A DNA stretch of 64,000 bases from Artocarpus heterophyllus (Eukaryota > Streptophyta > Magnoliopsida > Rosales > Moraceae). Below the pieces are notes generated by a model. The model did not search any database and was not told the DNA's origin. It saw only the letters and a program-made list of their open reading frames with translations. The translations under genes were made by a program, and so were the position numbers. Where the stretch lies: positions 186,001-250,000 of the forward strand of contig JAJQZP010000255.1 of NCBI GenBank assembly GCA_025403435.1, read 5' to 3'. This document shows positions 61,866 through 64,000 of this stretch, in pieces (position 1 is the stretch's first letter; every line of letters begins with the position of its first letter).

Positions 61866-61870
61866 GTTAG
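61866..61870. repeat. Target-site duplication GTTAG, right copy
   Basis: Exact match to 44017-44021. Confidence 0.93.
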
Positions 61871-64000
61871 ACCCTTGTTCTTATGGGTGAAAATGAGAAA
61901 AAGTTCTTGGAAAACCCTTGTGTTCTGCTTGGTTTGAGGGGAAAAAATGAAGGCAATTTTTGGAGTTCTTTTGGTGCTTAGATCTGGTTTTGGGAGTAGA
62001 GGATAGGGGGAAATGAAACAAAAATGAGGTCTTGCATCAAGTACACTTATTTATAGACCAAAGCTAATCTAATTACATCACTTAACTTTGTTTAACTAAG
62101 CTCTTGATTGACTTTAATGGAGATAAAATTGACCTTAAATCCTCCTAATTGTGGAGCCTATGGATTAAGGAGAGTTGGTGAGATTTTTGTCATATTAATG
62201 CACCAAGGACACACTCACATCAAGTTTAAGTCATAGTCAAATCTCCTCTTTTGTTCTTATCTTCAAAGATTCCCTCCAAATGGATATATTTTGCACTGTT
62301 GAAGATGATTAACTTAGTTGACAGGAAAATTTAATTTTCGACCGGTCTTTTCCTATTTTTCAAACACAGTTCAATACTAATCACAGTATAAACTAAGACC
62401 AACATACGTTTTAATCATGCATCAATTTTTGACTATTTTTAGTCTTATTATTTCTAGATTTAATAAATTCTAGACTTGACTTTTTTTGCATCTAAATGCG
62501 GTAAAGGCCTAGTTTTGCAATAATGTAAATTTCTAAGTTCGCTTAGTATTTTCTACTGAAATTAGTACTAGTGTATTTCTAATTTCAAATTAATTGACAA
62601 TTAAGAACTTGTTGAGCGTTAGAGCATTTCTTGATACATTGCTAACATCATACATCATACTCCAATTGAAAATTCTTATTATTAAAATTCTCAAGTTATT
62701 TACGGATTAAAATTTCTTTTGCTTTAAATCGCGATAGAATTTATTTTAAATTTTACTTTAAAATTTGCTATAGAATTTATGAAATATTTATAATAATTCC
62801 ATAATTCTTTAGTCCTAAAATCAGACACGATATTATCTAGGAAAATCCTTAACTTAAATATATAAATTACATTATTTAATTCCAGGATTTTCTTAGCCCT
62901 TACTAATACGGACTAAGTTCTTAGTGCTTGTAATATTACTTCCTTAATTTTACTAATAATAAACTCTTTAAATTAAATAAGAGCTTATTAATCTAACTTA
63001 ACTGCATTGAAGTGTCTATATGTATACCATTAATGCAGTACTCATACTTGAAATTCTAATATGTTAAATCTAAGGTTTCTTGTTGGTATACTCCCTTCAT
63101 CTTTAACTTTAAGATGAAAAGTCTCATAATCTTAAATTGTTTTCTAAAAATATCATTTATAATGCTTAATGGTATTATATATTACTGAACTTATGCTAAT
63201 TATAAAATTGTAGAAATTTAAGTTAAATTTGCATGTTAAGCGTTCGTTTTTTTTTTTTTTTTTGAGAAAACCCTTAACTTAAATTCTTAAATGCTATAAA
63301 ACATAGTTGATCTAATGCTTGACTATCATATCAAAAATTTGCTCAGGCTATTAAAAATGTTTTGACTTGTCTTAAGTCAATCATTTTATTAGATTTTTAT
63401 GCTTTCTTATGAACATTTCTCGTAGTTTTTACTAGAACCTAAACTTATATTTTCCTATGAACCTCATGACATACCTATGGAAAATCTTTAATTAATTATA
63501 CTTACTAATTTCTTGATTTTTTTGCTCATTACAGGTGAGCAACGAATGAATGGTAGAGGTGGGAATAGATAACACTTATGCAAAAGTAAAAGATTTTTGC
63601 CTTTTAAGTTTATGAACTTTTATGCATTTTTAGTTTACAAAATTTCATGTGTTTTTAGTTTTATGAAATTTTATGCATTTTTATTTACAAAATTTTGTGC
63701 ATTTTTTATAAGTAAATGAAAGTATGTAAGTATGGTTAACCAAGGTCGTAATCATGTATCCTTAGTTTCCAAAAGTTTAGATATTTTAAAATGTTGCAAC
63801 AAAAATTACAACAAATATACAAAAATTTCAAATAAGAAGTTATAACATTGAACTTTTGAAAAGTTTTTAAAAAAGGCTTTTATTTTAAATTAAGAAAATG
63901 TTTAAAGAAATAGTTTTAAATACTTATATTTGTATTTAAAAGAAATAATTTATGAAATTATTATAATTACATTTAATAAATTATCATTATGTTAGATTTG
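61871..64000. other. AT-rich sequence right of the copia cluster, no gene
   Basis: Continues the host sequence of 43336-44016. A possible - strand TATA box (GGTCTATAAATAAG near 62050) hints at another LTR. Bases 63600-63715 are an imperfect ~32-bp minisatellite (TTTATGCATTTTTAGTTTACAAAATTT-like). No ORF worth naming. Confidence 0.45.

Overview
The window is nuclear DNA of a flowering plant, most likely a eudicot. It is AT-rich and dominated by retrotransposons, with one intact intron-containing host gene. That gene is a tonoplast monosaccharide transporter / monosaccharide-sensing protein (TMT/MSSP/TST family) on the + strand. Its CDS (18058-30210) has six exons and encodes 749 aa with no internal stop. 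Its first intron is a GC-AG intron. Its second intron is about 7.55 kb long because a degenerate Ty1/copia element (B, 21722-25855, target duplication AGGTT) sits in it in antisense orientation.

Left of the gene (1-16662): a partial 2-kb-type copia LTR (1-1526); a decayed Ty3/gypsy element of Tat/Athila type on the - strand (gag remnant, primer-binding site, LTR to about 5042); an L1-type LINE on the + strand (ORF1 from 5219) cut in two by a nearly intact copia element (A, 6927-14015, target duplication GACTG, 821-bp LTRs about 1% different, gag-pol with one in-frame stop); then an inverted, truncated copy of the gypsy LTR (15291-16662).

Right of the gene (30211-44021) no host gene is seen. 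There is a 3.1-kb solo LTR of chromovirus type (31091-34233, target duplication TAGCC), a probable second solo LTR on the - strand (38890-40246, target duplication CTATG), and degenerate LTR sequence.

From 44022 to 61865 lies a copia element on the - strand with LTRs of about 2.0 kb and target duplication GTTAG. A second copy of the same family is nested in its pol gene in the same orientation. Shared indels and variant bases pair LTR 44022-46041 with LTR 59825-61865 (outer) and LTR fragment 47924-49170 with LTR 54768-56781 (nested). The left nested junction was later lost through a deletion at a 5-bp microhomology. A 340-bp TRIM element with identical 111-bp LTRs (48681-49020, target duplication CTCAG) then sits in the nested LTR. 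The family has a leader of about 1.6 kb and GC-rich, near-palindromic TCGGCAGGCCGA repeats in both LTR and leader.

I find no bacterial-type operon, CRISPR array, or convincing tRNA or rRNA gene. No wholly new system is evident. The most unusual items are the self-nested copia with the TRIM inside it, the repeated TCGGCAGGCCGA motif, and the transporter gene that stays open despite a retrotransposon-filled intron and a microsatellite at a GC-AG intron acceptor.
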